Shown: positions 8,680 through 17,325 of the stretch, in pieces
Layout: each line of letters begins with the position of its first letter
How positions within the stretch are numbered: the stretch's first letter is position 1
Assembly: GCF_026810505.1 (NCBI RefSeq)
Contig: NZ_CP101750.1
Span: forward strand, 5,575,501-5,639,500
Direction: 5' to 3'
Length of the DNA stretch: 64,000 bases
Source: Streptomyces sp. Je 1-369
GTDB taxonomy: Bacteria; Actinomycetota; Actinomycetes; Streptomycetales; Streptomycetaceae
Program-made: the position numbers and the translations under genes
Notes under the pieces: generated by a model
What the model saw: only the letters and a program-made list of their open reading frames with translations
What the model was told of the DNA's origin: nothing
Database searches by the model: none

Positions 8680-8884
8680 CGTTGTGTTTTGCGGGTTTCA
8701 CGCGTATTGCGGGTGCGCGGGAGCGATACGCCCCCGCCGCCCATTCCCCGGCGAAGCCGAAATAACCCCCCGGCGGCCGGAATTGTTTTTCATTTACCCG
8801 GCCGTTCCTGCGGTTCTCGGCACCGGACGGTGCCCCCTGAGAATTCCTCGACACGCGCCGCATCGAGGAAGGTTCGAGGTCCAC

Positions 8885-10309
8885 ATGAACCGCTCAGTTC
8901 GCACAAACGGCCGATACGCCCAGGGGTACAAGGGTTCCGGCCGCCCCAGCCGCCGTCCCAGCGCCCCCCAGGGGGAGTTCACGCTGCCGGCCACCGTCAC
9001 CCCGGCCCTGCCGCCCGTCGAGGACTTCGCCGCGCTCGGCCTGCCGGACGGCCTGCTCACGACCCTCACCGGGCTCGGCGTCACCACGCCGTTCCCGATC
9101 CAGGCGGCCACGCTGCCGAACACCCTCGCGGGCCGCGACGTCCTCGGCCGCGGGCGCACCGGATCCGGCAAGACGCTCGCCTTCGGCCTCGCGGCGCTCG
9201 CCCGCACCGCGGGACAGCGGGCCGAACCGCGCCGCCCGCTCGCCCTGATCCTCGTCCCCACCCGCGAGCTCGCCCAGCAGGTGACCGACGCCCTCACCCC
9301 GTACGCCAGGTCGGTGCGGCTCCGTATGGCCACCGTCGTCGGCGGCATGTCCATCGGACGGCAGGCCGGAGCGCTGCGCACCGGCGCCGAGGTCGTCGTC
9401 GCGACGCCCGGACGGCTCAAGGACCTCATCGAGCGGCGCGACTGCCGCCTGGACCAGGTCGCCGTCACCGTCCTCGACGAGGCCGACCAGATGACCGACA
9501 TGGGCTTCCTGCCCCAGGTCACCGAGCTCCTCGACCAGGTCCGGCCCGACGGACAGCGCATGTTGTTCTCCGCCACCCTGGACCGCAACGTCGACCTCCT
9601 GGTCCGCCGCTACCTCAGCGACCCTGTCGTCCACTCCGTCGACCCGTCGGCGGGCGCGGTCACCACGATGGAGCACCACGTGCTGCACGTGCACGGCGCC
9701 GACAAGACCGCCGCGACGACGGAGATCGCCGCCCGCGACGGCCGGGTCATCCTCTTCCTCGACACCAAGCACGCGGTCGACCGGCTCACCACGCACCTGC
9801 TGAACAGCGGGGTACGGGCGGCGGCCCTGCACGGCGGCAAGTCCCAGCCCCAACGCACCCGCACCCTCGCCCAGTTCAAGTCCGGCCAGGTCACCGCGCT
9901 CGTCGCGACGAACGTCGCGGCCCGCGGCATCCACGTCGACGACCTCGACCTCGTCGTCAACGTCGACCCGCCCGCCGACCACAAGGACTACCTGCACCGG
10001 GGCGGCCGCACCGCGCGCGCGGGCGGCTCCGGCAGCGTCGTCACCCTGGTCACGTCGGCGCAGCGGCGCGGCATGAGCAGGCTGATGGCCGCGGCGGGCA
10101 TCCGGCCGCACACCGCCGAAGTGCGCTCGGGCGAGGCGGAGTTGGCGCGCATCACCGGCGCGCAGACCCCGTCGGGCACCCCGGTGACCATCCCGGCGCC
10201 CGCGAAGGCGTCGTCCTCGGACCGCGGCGGTCCCCGCGGCCGGCGTCCCCGTGACGGCCGCGCGCGCCGTGCCTACGCCGCCCGCACCCGGACCGACACG
10301 GCCGCCTGA
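8885..10309 (+). CDS. DEAD-box RNA helicase
   Basis: A 474-residue ATP-dependent RNA helicase. Visible motifs are the Q motif near FPIQAATLP, motif I RTGSGKT (K96), PTRELAQQ, TPGRL, DEAD (198-201, in LDEADQM), SAT, RGIHVDDLDLV and HRGGRTARAG from residue 371. The N-terminal tail (1-40) and C-terminal tail (about 440-474) are Arg/Gly/Pro-rich, suiting RNA binding. Start ATG 8885 has CGAGG upstream. It follows a cold-shock gene, and cold-induced helicases of this type help ribosome assembly and RNA decay; the exact function is inference. Confidence 0.93.
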   Translation: MNRSVRTNGRYAQGYKGSGRPSRRPSAPQGEFTLPATVTPALPPVEDFAALGLPDGLLTTLTGLGVTTPFPIQAATLPNTLAGRDVLGRGRTGSGKTLAFGLAALARTAGQRAEPRRPLALILVPTRELAQQVTDALTPYARSVRLRMATVVGGMSIGRQAGALRTGAEVVVATPGRLKDLIERRDCRLDQVAVTVLDEADQMTDMGFLPQVTELLDQVRPDGQRMLFSATLDRNVDLLVRRYLSDPVVHSVDPSAGAVTTMEHHVLHVHGADKTAATTEIAARDGRVILFLDTKHAVDRLTTHLLNSGVRAAALHGGKSQPQRTRTLAQFKSGQVTALVATNVAARGIHVDDLDLVVNVDPPADHKDYLHRGGRTARAGGSGSVVTLVTSAQRRGMSRLMAAAGIRPHTAEVRSGEAELARITGAQTPSGTPVTIPAPAKASSSDRGGPRGRRPRDGRARRAYAARTRTDTAA

Positions 10310-10364
10310 TCCAGGGTTCCGCGTCCCCTTCTCTCCCGCTGAGACTCTCCCTCTGTGAGGCACC

Positions 10365-10652
10365 ATGCGCTGCGTCATCGCCCGCTTCCCCTTCGACCTC
10401 TTCAAGAACGAGGTCGAGGACGTCATGAAGAACATCGAGCCCGAAGCGGTCACGGGTGAGTCCGTGCTCATCGGCGACCGCCAGTACCCCGTCAAGCAGG
10501 TCGGGGAAGTGATCACGCGGCAGGACCGCCGTGACTTCTCGGCCCGCGAGGTCACCCGCGCGCTGACCGGCCTCGGCTTCACCTGCACGGCGGCCCCCGC
10601 CCCCGCGGCCCCCGAGCCCGTAGCCGCGGCTTGGCCCAGCTCGCTGGTCTAG
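10365..10652 (+). CDS. Conserved small hypothetical protein
   Basis: A 95-residue protein beginning MRCVIARFPFDLFKNEVEDVMKNIEPE and containing ESVLIGDRQYPVKQVGEVITRQDRRDFSAREVTRALTGLGF; the C-terminus is Ala/Pro-rich. I recognise this as a Streptomyces family found beside the cold-shock helicase but know no function. It starts 55 bases after the helicase stop with GTGAGG 6 bases upstream, so it is probably co-transcribed. Its last four bases overlap tail-to-tail with the opposite-strand membrane protein gene. Confidence 0.75.
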   Translation: MRCVIARFPFDLFKNEVEDVMKNIEPEAVTGESVLIGDRQYPVKQVGEVITRQDRRDFSAREVTRALTGLGFTCTAAPAPAAPEPVAAAWPSSLV

Positions 10653-11182
10653 GCAGCAGCCCGGAGCGGGCCGGTCCTCGTGAGGGCCGCCACCCCGGGC
10701 AGCCAGCCGAGCAACAGACCCCACAGCGCGCCGAACAGGGCGCCGACCAGGGGGAGCAGCAGCCACCCCCACAGGCTCGCCTCGACCATGCGGGCCGCGA
10801 CCATGCCGCGCCACGTGCCCGCCACCGCCGTGCCCGCGATCAGCGCCGTCCAGCCCGCGAGCAGACGGCGGCCCCGGCCCGCGTCCGGGCGTACGCGCAG
10901 ATGGCGGCGCATCCGGGCGGTGGCGGTCGCGACCAGGAGCAGCGCCGCGAAGTTCTCGCAGAGCTGCCAGGCCCGGTCCGTCGCGCCCAGCGGCGTCGCC
11001 CGCAGCCCCGGCAGTGCGAAAGGCACGCCGAGCGCGCTCGGTACGACCGACAGACCCGCCCGCGCCGTGAACGCGGTCAGCAGCGTCGCGCTGCCGTGCG
11101 CCAGGACGAGCAGCAGGCAGACGCCCGCCACCACGACCGAGGCATCCGCCCGGGCCCGCAACGCGTCGATCGTCGTCCGCAT
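10649..11182 (-). CDS. Integral membrane protein, four predicted TM segments
   Basis: A 177-residue protein. Hydrophobic segments are seen at about residues 16-36 (VVVAGVCLLLVLAHG), 72-88 (FAALLLVATATA), 112-130 (LLAGWTALIAGTAVAG) and 140-165 (LWGWLLLPLVGALFGALWGLLLGW). I chose ATG 11182 because the 21 residues before it (frame opens at 11245) are not hydrophobic and overlap the promoter region of the divergent gene. No family was recognised. It is divergent from the GH5 gene by 110 bases. Confidence 0.6.
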   Translation of the reverse strand: MRTTIDALRARADASVVVAGVCLLLVLAHGSATLLTAFTARAGLSVVPSALGVPFALPGLRATPLGATDRAWQLCENFAALLLVATATARMRRHLRVRPDAGRGRRLLAGWTALIAGTAVAGTWRGMVAARMVEASLWGWLLLPLVGALFGALWGLLLGWLPGVAALTRTGPLRAAA

Positions 11183-11292
11183 GGCGGGCCACTGTAGGCC
11201 GCACCGGTCGCCGGTGACAGAGGCGCGACCGAAAAAAGTGAACAACGCTCAGGTCTGTTGCGTGACGGGCTCCGCGACCTACCATCCCGGCC

Positions 11293-12753
11293 ATGAAGTC
11301 CCCTGTGGCCCGGCGCACTTGGGTGTCCGGCGCGGTCGGCGCGGTCGTGCTCGCCGTCGCGGCGGCGCTGCTGGTCGCCGTGGGACCGCAGGGCGCGGGT
11401 GCCGCGCGAGCCGACACCGCGAGCGGCCACCGCTGGATCACCGACCGGCAGGGCCGCGCCCTGGTCCTGCGCGGCCTGTCCACGGCGAGCAGCGCCAAGG
11501 AGGCGTCCGACGGCATGCCGTGGATCGAGGAGAAGGACGTCGCACGCGAACGGCGCGACCTGGGCACGAATTTCGTCCGCTTCCTCCTCCAGTGGCGCAA
11601 GGTCGAGCCGTCCCCGGGAACGTACGACAGGACGTATCTGCGGCAGGTCGCCGAGCGGGTGCGCTGGTACGGCGAGCGGGGCTTCCACGTCCTGCTCGAC
11701 ATGCACCAGGACCTGTACGGGCCGCGCGTCGGCGGCAACGGCGCGCCCGCGTGGGCGACCGGGACCGACGGGCTGACCTCGGCCCCGACCGACCCCTGGG
11801 AACTCGGCTACGTCGAGCCGGGGACCGTCCGCGCCTTCGACCGTTTCTGGGGGACGGTCGAAGGCGACGGACGTGACCTGCGCGGACATTACGTGGGCGC
11901 GCTGCGGGAGGTGGCCAGGTACTTCGCCGACGACGACACCGTCATCGGCTACGACCTGATGAACGAGCCCTGGGGCGGCAGCGTGCAGGGCCCCGCTTTC
12001 GAGTCCGGTCCGCTCGCCCGGCTCTACCAGGACGCCATCGACGCCATCCGTACCGTCGACCGCGACCACTGGCTCTTCGTCGAACCGTCCGCGATCGGCT
12101 CCAACTGGGGCTTCGCCACGGGCCTCCCGCGCCTGGACGACCCGCGCGGCGACGGCGACGGCGGTGACGCCGCGCGCATCGCATATGCGCCACATCTCTA
12201 CCCCCTCCCCATGGACCTCGGCGGCGGCTACACCGGCGGCACCAGGAGCCAGGTCGACAGATCGTTGCGGGCCTGGCGCGAGCAGACGGAGAAGACCGCA
12301 CGACGCCTCGGGGCGCCGGTCGTCATCGGGGAGTTCGGGCTCGACGTGGGGCTGCCGGGTGCGATGGAGTACGTCGAGAAGGTGCAGCGCATGGCCGACG
12401 ACATGGGGGCGGGCTTCGCGTACTGGTCGAACGACCCGGGCCCGTGGGCGCCGTGGGACGAGAAGCTGAAGCCCACGCGGCTGTTGCCCGTCCTCGACCG
12501 TCCCGCTCCGCTGGCGATAGCGGGGGACCCGATCGCGTACCGCTGGGACGGAAAGCGGAAGACGCTGACGCTGAGCTGGCGCGGAAAGGCGGGCGTGCGG
12601 GGCGGTACGGAGGTCCGGCTGCCGACCCGGCACTTCCCGAAGGGCGCGCGTGTGCGGGGCGGGGCGCAACGCTCCTGGGACCCCAAGTCCCGCGTCCTGA
12701 CACTCGGTTCGGGCCCCGGCACGCACTCTGTCCGCATCACACCACATGTGTGA
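11293..12753 (+). CDS. Secreted GH5-family endoglycoceramidase-like glycosidase
   Basis: A 486-residue secreted protein with a signal peptide at 1-40 (TM-like core, cleavage near AARA). The GH5 TIM barrel covers about 45-390: HRWITDRQGRALVLRGL, the acid/base Glu225 in YDLMNEPWGG and the nucleophile Glu347 in VIGEFG. A C-terminal beta domain (about 400-486) resembles that of endoglycoceramidase II. Such enzymes release oligosaccharide from glycolipids; in a soil actinomycete the substrate may be plant or fungal glycosylceramide, or a simpler beta-glycoside. No carbohydrate-binding module is present. Confidence 0.85.
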   Translation: MKSPVARRTWVSGAVGAVVLAVAAALLVAVGPQGAGAARADTASGHRWITDRQGRALVLRGLSTASSAKEASDGMPWIEEKDVARERRDLGTNFVRFLLQWRKVEPSPGTYDRTYLRQVAERVRWYGERGFHVLLDMHQDLYGPRVGGNGAPAWATGTDGLTSAPTDPWELGYVEPGTVRAFDRFWGTVEGDGRDLRGHYVGALREVARYFADDDTVIGYDLMNEPWGGSVQGPAFESGPLARLYQDAIDAIRTVDRDHWLFVEPSAIGSNWGFATGLPRLDDPRGDGDGGDAARIAYAPHLYPLPMDLGGGYTGGTRSQVDRSLRAWREQTEKTARRLGAPVVIGEFGLDVGLPGAMEYVEKVQRMADDMGAGFAYWSNDPGPWAPWDEKLKPTRLLPVLDRPAPLAIAGDPIAYRWDGKRKTLTLSWRGKAGVRGGTEVRLPTRHFPKGARVRGGAQRSWDPKSRVLTLGSGPGTHSVRITPHV

Positions 12754-12852
12754 AAGGGAAGGGTTCCCACCCCTTGTCCGGCCGCAACAGGGACCCCAAG
12801 AATGCCCCTGACAATCGCACGACTGGCGTACGTCACGAGGGGGGCTCCACAG

Positions 12853-13734
12853 ATGGGACAGAAGAGCAGAGCGGTCGCGGGCGGACTGCTCGCCCTGGCA
12901 CTGGCCGGCGCGGGAGCGGCACCGGCGGTCGCGGGGAACGCGCAGGAGGCGGACGGCGCCTCGGCCGGGGCGGCGCCCAAGACCAAGGCTGTCGACTTCG
13001 CGGGGACGGTGGCGCTCAGCAACTGCTCCGGCTCGGTGGTCCGCATGCCCAAGTCCAAGGCGGGCGACCCGGCGCTCGTCCTCACCAACGGCCACTGCAT
13101 AGAGACGGGTTTCCCCGCCGCCGGTGAGGTCATCGTCGACCGGCCGTCCACCCGTACCTTCAAGCTGCTCGACGCGAAGGCCAACGACGTCGCCACGCTC
13201 AAGGCGTCCAAGGTGTCCTACGCGACCATGACGGACACCGACATCACGATCTACCAACTCACCGAGTCCTACGGCGACATCACGAAGAAGTACGGCATCA
13301 AGCCGCTGGAGCTGGAGGACGACCACCCGGTGAAGGGGCGCGCCATCACGGTCGTCTCCGGCTACTGGAAGAAGACCTACAGCTGCAATATCGACGGTTT
13401 CGTGTACCGGATGAAGGAGGGGGAGTGGACCTGGAAGGACTCCGTCCGCTACACCCCCGCCTGCCAGACCATAGGCGGCACGTCCGGGTCGCCCGTCATC
13501 GACCACAAGACCGGAAAGGTCACCGCGGTCAACAACACGGGCAACGAGGACGGCGAACGCTGCACCCTCAACAACCCCTGCGAGATCGACCGCAAGGGCA
13601 AGGTGACGGTGCGCAAGGGCACCAACTACGCCCAGCAGACGTACGGGATCGTGCCGTGCGTCGGCAAGGGCAGCAAGATCGACCTGGGCCGCAAGGGCTG
13701 CAAGCTGCCGAGGCCCGCGGCGGCTGTGAGGTAG
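12853..13734 (+). CDS. Secreted trypsin-like serine protease (paralog B)
   Basis: A 293-residue secreted S1 protease and close paralog of the one at 5282-6133. It has a signal peptide (GLLALALAGAGAAPAVAG), His81 in NGHC, Asp130 in TDTDITIY and Ser211 in GGTSGSPV; conserved blocks such as GYWKK, WTWKDSVRYTP and NNTGNE are shared. Start ATG 12853 has GAGGGGGGCT upstream. The upstream AATGCnnnnTGACAA match (from 12801) parallels the first copy. It follows the GH5 gene by 99 bases on the same strand. The linker after the signal peptide is longer than in paralog A. Confidence 0.88.
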   Translation: MGQKSRAVAGGLLALALAGAGAAPAVAGNAQEADGASAGAAPKTKAVDFAGTVALSNCSGSVVRMPKSKAGDPALVLTNGHCIETGFPAAGEVIVDRPSTRTFKLLDAKANDVATLKASKVSYATMTDTDITIYQLTESYGDITKKYGIKPLELEDDHPVKGRAITVVSGYWKKTYSCNIDGFVYRMKEGEWTWKDSVRYTPACQTIGGTSGSPVIDHKTGKVTAVNNTGNEDGERCTLNNPCEIDRKGKVTVRKGTNYAQQTYGIVPCVGKGSKIDLGRKGCKLPRPAAAVR

Positions 13735-13763
13735 CCGCTCAGCCGCGTTCGGCCGCTTTTTGG

Positions 13764-15380
13764 TCAGGGTGTCCGGCGTACGGAGCGTCCCGCGAGGACG
13801 TCCGTGCGCCGGCCGTCCCGCATGACGAACCGCCCGTCGATCAGGACGTGCGGGATGCCGACGGGCAGCGTACGGGGAGCGTCGAAGGTGGACCCGGCCG
13901 CGACCGTGTCCGGGTCGAAGAGGACGAGGTCCGCGCGGTAGCCCTCGCGGACGACGCCCCGGTCGGGCAGGCGGAGCCGGGCGGCGGGCCGGGAGGTGAG
14001 GTGCGCGACGGTCTCCTCCACGGACATCACCCCGAGCTCGCGGGCGTACTTTCCCAGATACTGCGGGAAGGTGCCGTACGCGCGCGGGTGCGGCTTGAAC
14101 CCTTGCAGGATGCCGTCGCTGCCGCCGGTGTGCACGCGGTGCCGCATGATCTCCTGCACGTTCTCCTCGTGACCGACGTGCTGGAGGATGGTCGACCCGA
14201 GATTGTCGTTGAGGAGCAGCCGACGGGCCGTGACCCACGGCTCCTCGCCGCGCTGGGCGGCGGATTCGGCGATGGTCTTGCCGACGCAGGAGGCGAGCCC
14301 GGGGTCGCTCACGCCCGAGACCTCGATGGTGTCCCACTCGATGGGCACGCCGTGGCAGCCGTCCGCGCCGATGACCTCCATGTGGTGGCGGATCTTCTCG
14401 GCGACCGAATCGTCCAGGAGCCGCGCGCGGATGGCGTCCGGGCCGCCCTCGCTCGCCCAGCTGGGCAGCATGGCCACGAGGGTGGTGCAGCCGGGGGTGT
14501 ACGGGTACGTGTCGAGGGTGATGTCGGCCCCCTCTGCGAGGGCTCGGTCGAGGAGGGTGAGCAGGTCGGGCGCCTTCCCCTTGTTCACGCCGAAGTTCAT
14601 GGTGGCGTGGGCGAGGTGGAGAGGACAGTGGGCGGTGCGGGTGAGGGCCACCATCTCCTCGTAGGCCTGGAGCGCCCCGGCCCCGTAACTCCGGTGATGG
14701 GGACAGTAATAGCCGTGGTACGCCGCGACGACCTTGCACAGCTCGGTGAGCTCGGAGTCGTCGGCGTACATGCCGGGCGTGTACGTCAGCCCCGACGACA
14801 TGCCGACGGCGCCTTCCCGCATGCCGTCCGCCACGAGCTGCTTCATGCGGTCCAGCTCGGCGGGGGTCGCCGACCGGTCCTCCCACCCCATCGCATACAT
14901 CCGGACGGTGCCCTGGGGGATGAGATACGCGGCGTTCACCGCGATGCCGCGGCCACCGTGGGCGGAGTCGAGGGCGTCCAGGTAGCCGCCGACGGTGCGC
15001 CACGTGAAGTCGATGTCGCCGCCGTCGCCGTTCCAGCCGGTGATGGCCTGGCGGACCTGGGCGAGCGTGCGGTCGTCGACGGGGGCGTAGGAGAGGCCGT
15101 CCTGTCCGATGACTTCCAGGGTGACGCCCTGGGCGGCCTTCGCGGAGTGGTCGGGGTCGCGGAGGAGGGCGAGGTCGCTGTGGGCGTGCATGTCGATGAA
15201 ACCGGGCGCCAGCGCGAGGCCTTGGGCGTCGAGGTTGGCCTGCCCCGTGAGGCGGGGCCCTCTTTCTTCCCCCTCGCGGTGGATCGCGGTGATCCTTCCG
15301 TCCTGTACGCCGACGTCGGCGCGGTAGGAGGCGCCTCCGGTGCCGTCTATGACGCGGGCGTCTCGGATCACCAGGTCCAT
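13764..15380 (-). CDS. N-acyl-D-amino-acid deacylase (amidohydrolase superfamily)
   Basis: A 538-residue zinc hydrolase that removes acyl groups from D-amino acids. It has the N-terminal amidohydrolase strand MDLVIRDARVIDGTGG, the metal HxH in APGFIDMHAHSD, the VIGQDGLSYAP segment, and the C-terminal barrel and beta-sandwich with KPHPRAYGTFPQYLGKYARE and GYRADLVLFDPDT. Many D-aminoacylases have NCG where this has QDG, placing it in a different subgroup. I recall that the biochemically studied Sco4986 of S. coelicolor, active on N-acyl hydrophobic D-amino acids, has this context. It is downstream of the PLP enzyme on the same strand, separated by a repeat-filled 462-base gap. Confidence 0.85.
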   Translation of the reverse strand: MDLVIRDARVIDGTGGASYRADVGVQDGRITAIHREGEERGPRLTGQANLDAQGLALAPGFIDMHAHSDLALLRDPDHSAKAAQGVTLEVIGQDGLSYAPVDDRTLAQVRQAITGWNGDGGDIDFTWRTVGGYLDALDSAHGGRGIAVNAAYLIPQGTVRMYAMGWEDRSATPAELDRMKQLVADGMREGAVGMSSGLTYTPGMYADDSELTELCKVVAAYHGYYCPHHRSYGAGALQAYEEMVALTRTAHCPLHLAHATMNFGVNKGKAPDLLTLLDRALAEGADITLDTYPYTPGCTTLVAMLPSWASEGGPDAIRARLLDDSVAEKIRHHMEVIGADGCHGVPIEWDTIEVSGVSDPGLASCVGKTIAESAAQRGEEPWVTARRLLLNDNLGSTILQHVGHEENVQEIMRHRVHTGGSDGILQGFKPHPRAYGTFPQYLGKYARELGVMSVEETVAHLTSRPAARLRLPDRGVVREGYRADLVLFDPDTVAAGSTFDAPRTLPVGIPHVLIDGRFVMRDGRRTDVLAGRSVRRTP

Positions 15381-15842
15381 GGGGGAGGCCTTTCTTGTTC
15401 GTCTCGTCGTCGGGTGCGGGCGGATTGTGGTGCACCCGGCCTCCGGCCGGGTCTTTCGTTCCCACCCGCACCACCCGTGCGACTTTCGTCGCCGGGTGCG
15501 GGTGGCCCTGGTGGGGCGGGCCCGCCGTTGGCGGCTAACGGTGGGGGGCTGGCTCCTACGCGCACCCCGTGGTGCCGGGGTGAACGGGCGGGCCCGCCCG
15601 GGGCTTCTACGTCTGGGCTGCGGTGCGGGGTGAACGGGCGGGCCCGCCCGGAGCTCCTACGCCCATCCTGCGTCGCGGGGTGAACGGGCGGGCCCGCCCG
15701 GGGCTCCTACGCCCTCTGCGTCGCGGGGTGAACGGGCGGGTGGGTGGGTGTGATCCGCCGCGGAGCGGCGGGCTAGGACCGCCCCCCACGGGTGTGATCC
15801 GCCGCGAAGCGGCGGGACAGGGGACCGCCCAAGACCCCCCGG
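15381..15842. repeat. Intergenic palindromic repeat array
   Basis: This 462-base gap holds no gene. A unit of about 50 bases starting GGGGTGAACGGGCGGGCCCG recurs at 15577, 15627, 15677 and, truncated, at 15725. The core GGGCGGGCCCGCCC is a perfect palindrome, and copies continue with GCTCCTACG or a variant. A second 27-base element, GGGTGTGATCCGCCGCG followed by AGCGGCGGG (hairpin), occurs at 15746-15772 and 15790-15816 with one mismatch. The 15403-15530 part has further GGGTGCGGG/CCCGCACC inverted motifs. It lies between two same-strand genes, so it could modulate read-through. Confidence 0.85.
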
Positions 15843-17162
15843 TCAGAAATACGTTCGGACGTAGGACGAGACCGTCCCATCCCCCTCCACCACCGGAATC
15901 AACTGCCACTTGTCGAACGCCGTGCACGGATGCGAGAGCCCCATGCCCAACCAGTCGCCCACCGCCAGATCCGCCTCCGGCGAGGTCCGCAGCCAGCCGT
16001 GCTGGTCGGAGAGCCCCGTGACGGTGACCCCCGTCGCGGCCCGCTCCACCCCGTCCCGGCGGACGACCTGCGCCTCGGGCAGGTCGAGGTCGTACGCCGC
16101 GTCCCGCTTCCCCGCGTTGGTGAACGCCTGCTCCGCGGTGGGCCGCGACACGACCTGCGCCCAGAGCCGGAACGCGGGTTCGAGGGCGCCCTCCTCGGGG
16201 ACCCGGTTGAACGGGGTCAGATGCTTGTAGTGGCCGTCGTCGTGGGAGACGTACGCGCCGGAGCGCAGGAGCTTCAGGACGGGCCGCGAGAGTTCGGGGA
16301 TCTCGGCGAAGACCGACGCGACCGCGTCGAACCACGCGCTGCCGCCCGCGCTGACCACGACCTCGGGCAGATCGGCGAACCGCCCGGACTTGTCGAACTC
16401 GGCAAGCAACGAAACGAGCCGGCGCAGCCACGAGGTGACACTCTCACTGGACGCCTCCGGCACCTCCCCCTCGTACCCCGCGACGCCCACCAGCCGCAGC
16501 GTGTCCGCGGCGGCGACCGCGTTGGCGATGTCGAAGCACTCGGCCTCGGTACGTGCGCCGGTCCGCGCCCCGTCACCCGCGGCGAGCTCGACGACCACGT
16601 CCACCGGACGGCTCGCGCCCGCCTCGCTGAGGGCGGCGTGCATGAGTTCGACGCCGCGTACGGAGTCGACGTAGCAGACGAAGCGGAACGAAGGATCGGA
16701 GTCGAGTTCGCCCGCGAGCCAGCGCAGCGCCCCCGCGTCGACGAGCTCGTTGGCGAGGAAGATCCGCTCCACGCCGAACTTGCGCGCCACGCGCACCTGG
16801 TGGGGGACGGCCAGCGTGATGCCCCACGCGCCGCGCTCCAGCTGGCGGGCGAAGAGCTGCGGGGCCATGGACGTCTTGCCGTGGGGTGCGAACGCGAGGC
16901 CGTGGCGTTCGGCGTACGTCTCCATGAGGGCGAGGTTGTGCTCCAGGCGCTCGGCGGAGAGCGCGAGGACGGGGGTGGTGAAGCCGCCCGTGAAGAGGTT
17001 CCGCCGCTGGGCGGTGAGCTCGCCGACGGTCAGCCCTTCGGCGTCCGGAGGAAGCCCCTTGAAGCGGTGGTCCACTCGCTCGTCCGCGAGCGCGGCCAGC
17101 GGATCGGCGGACCGGTCGAGGGCAGTGTCGAGGGCGGTGTCGACGACGTTGTCGGCGGCCAT
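15843..17162 (-). CDS. D-serine dehydratase-like PLP enzyme (fold type III, alanine racemase N-domain)
   Basis: A 439-residue enzyme of the D-serine dehydratase/D-threonine aldolase group. The PLP lysine lies in LAFAPHGKTSMAPQLF, the barrel covers about 45-330, and a C-terminal beta domain carries SHPCTAFDKW. In eukaryotic D-serine dehydratase a His-x-Cys pair binds zinc, whereas D-threonine aldolase has His-x-Asp; the HPC here favours dehydratase/deaminase chemistry (D-Ser to pyruvate and ammonia). Start ATG 17162 has GGAGGAGG 6 bases away. RidA and a GntP/DsdX-type permease in the divergent operon support this role. Specificity is inferred. Confidence 0.8.
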   Translation of the reverse strand: MAADNVVDTALDTALDRSADPLAALADERVDHRFKGLPPDAEGLTVGELTAQRRNLFTGGFTTPVLALSAERLEHNLALMETYAERHGLAFAPHGKTSMAPQLFARQLERGAWGITLAVPHQVRVARKFGVERIFLANELVDAGALRWLAGELDSDPSFRFVCYVDSVRGVELMHAALSEAGASRPVDVVVELAAGDGARTGARTEAECFDIANAVAAADTLRLVGVAGYEGEVPEASSESVTSWLRRLVSLLAEFDKSGRFADLPEVVVSAGGSAWFDAVASVFAEIPELSRPVLKLLRSGAYVSHDDGHYKHLTPFNRVPEEGALEPAFRLWAQVVSRPTAEQAFTNAGKRDAAYDLDLPEAQVVRRDGVERAATGVTVTGLSDQHGWLRTSPEADLAVGDWLGMGLSHPCTAFDKWQLIPVVEGDGTVSSYVRTYF

Positions 17163-17217
17163 GGGCGCCTCCTCCAGGAGAGCATTCGATTCGATGCGAT
17201 CAGTGCATTCACGAGCA

Positions 17218-17236
17218 CGTTGCAGTATGTGCAACG
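17218..17236. promoter_or_regulatory. Candidate IclR-type operator in divergent promoter region
   Basis: A perfect inverted repeat CGTTGCA-N5-TGCAACG lies in the 163-base space between the divergent PLP enzyme and PfkB kinase genes. TTGCGT (17241) and CTAACA (about 17 bases later) could be a promoter for the rightward genes. The IclR regulator in the operon is the likely ligand-controlled binder; this is inference. Confidence 0.55.
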
Positions 17237-17325
17237 CTCATTGCGTATGTCGCTTACTGCTGTCTAACATCCGAGCCAACGCCGGGTCAACGGATCCGGA
17301 GAGCCGGTTAAGGGGTTGGAAGATC

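Noticed and set aside
15577..15760. CRISPR array
   Set aside because: Units are long, palindromic and nearly contiguous with similar 'spacers', only four copies, and no cas genes are present.
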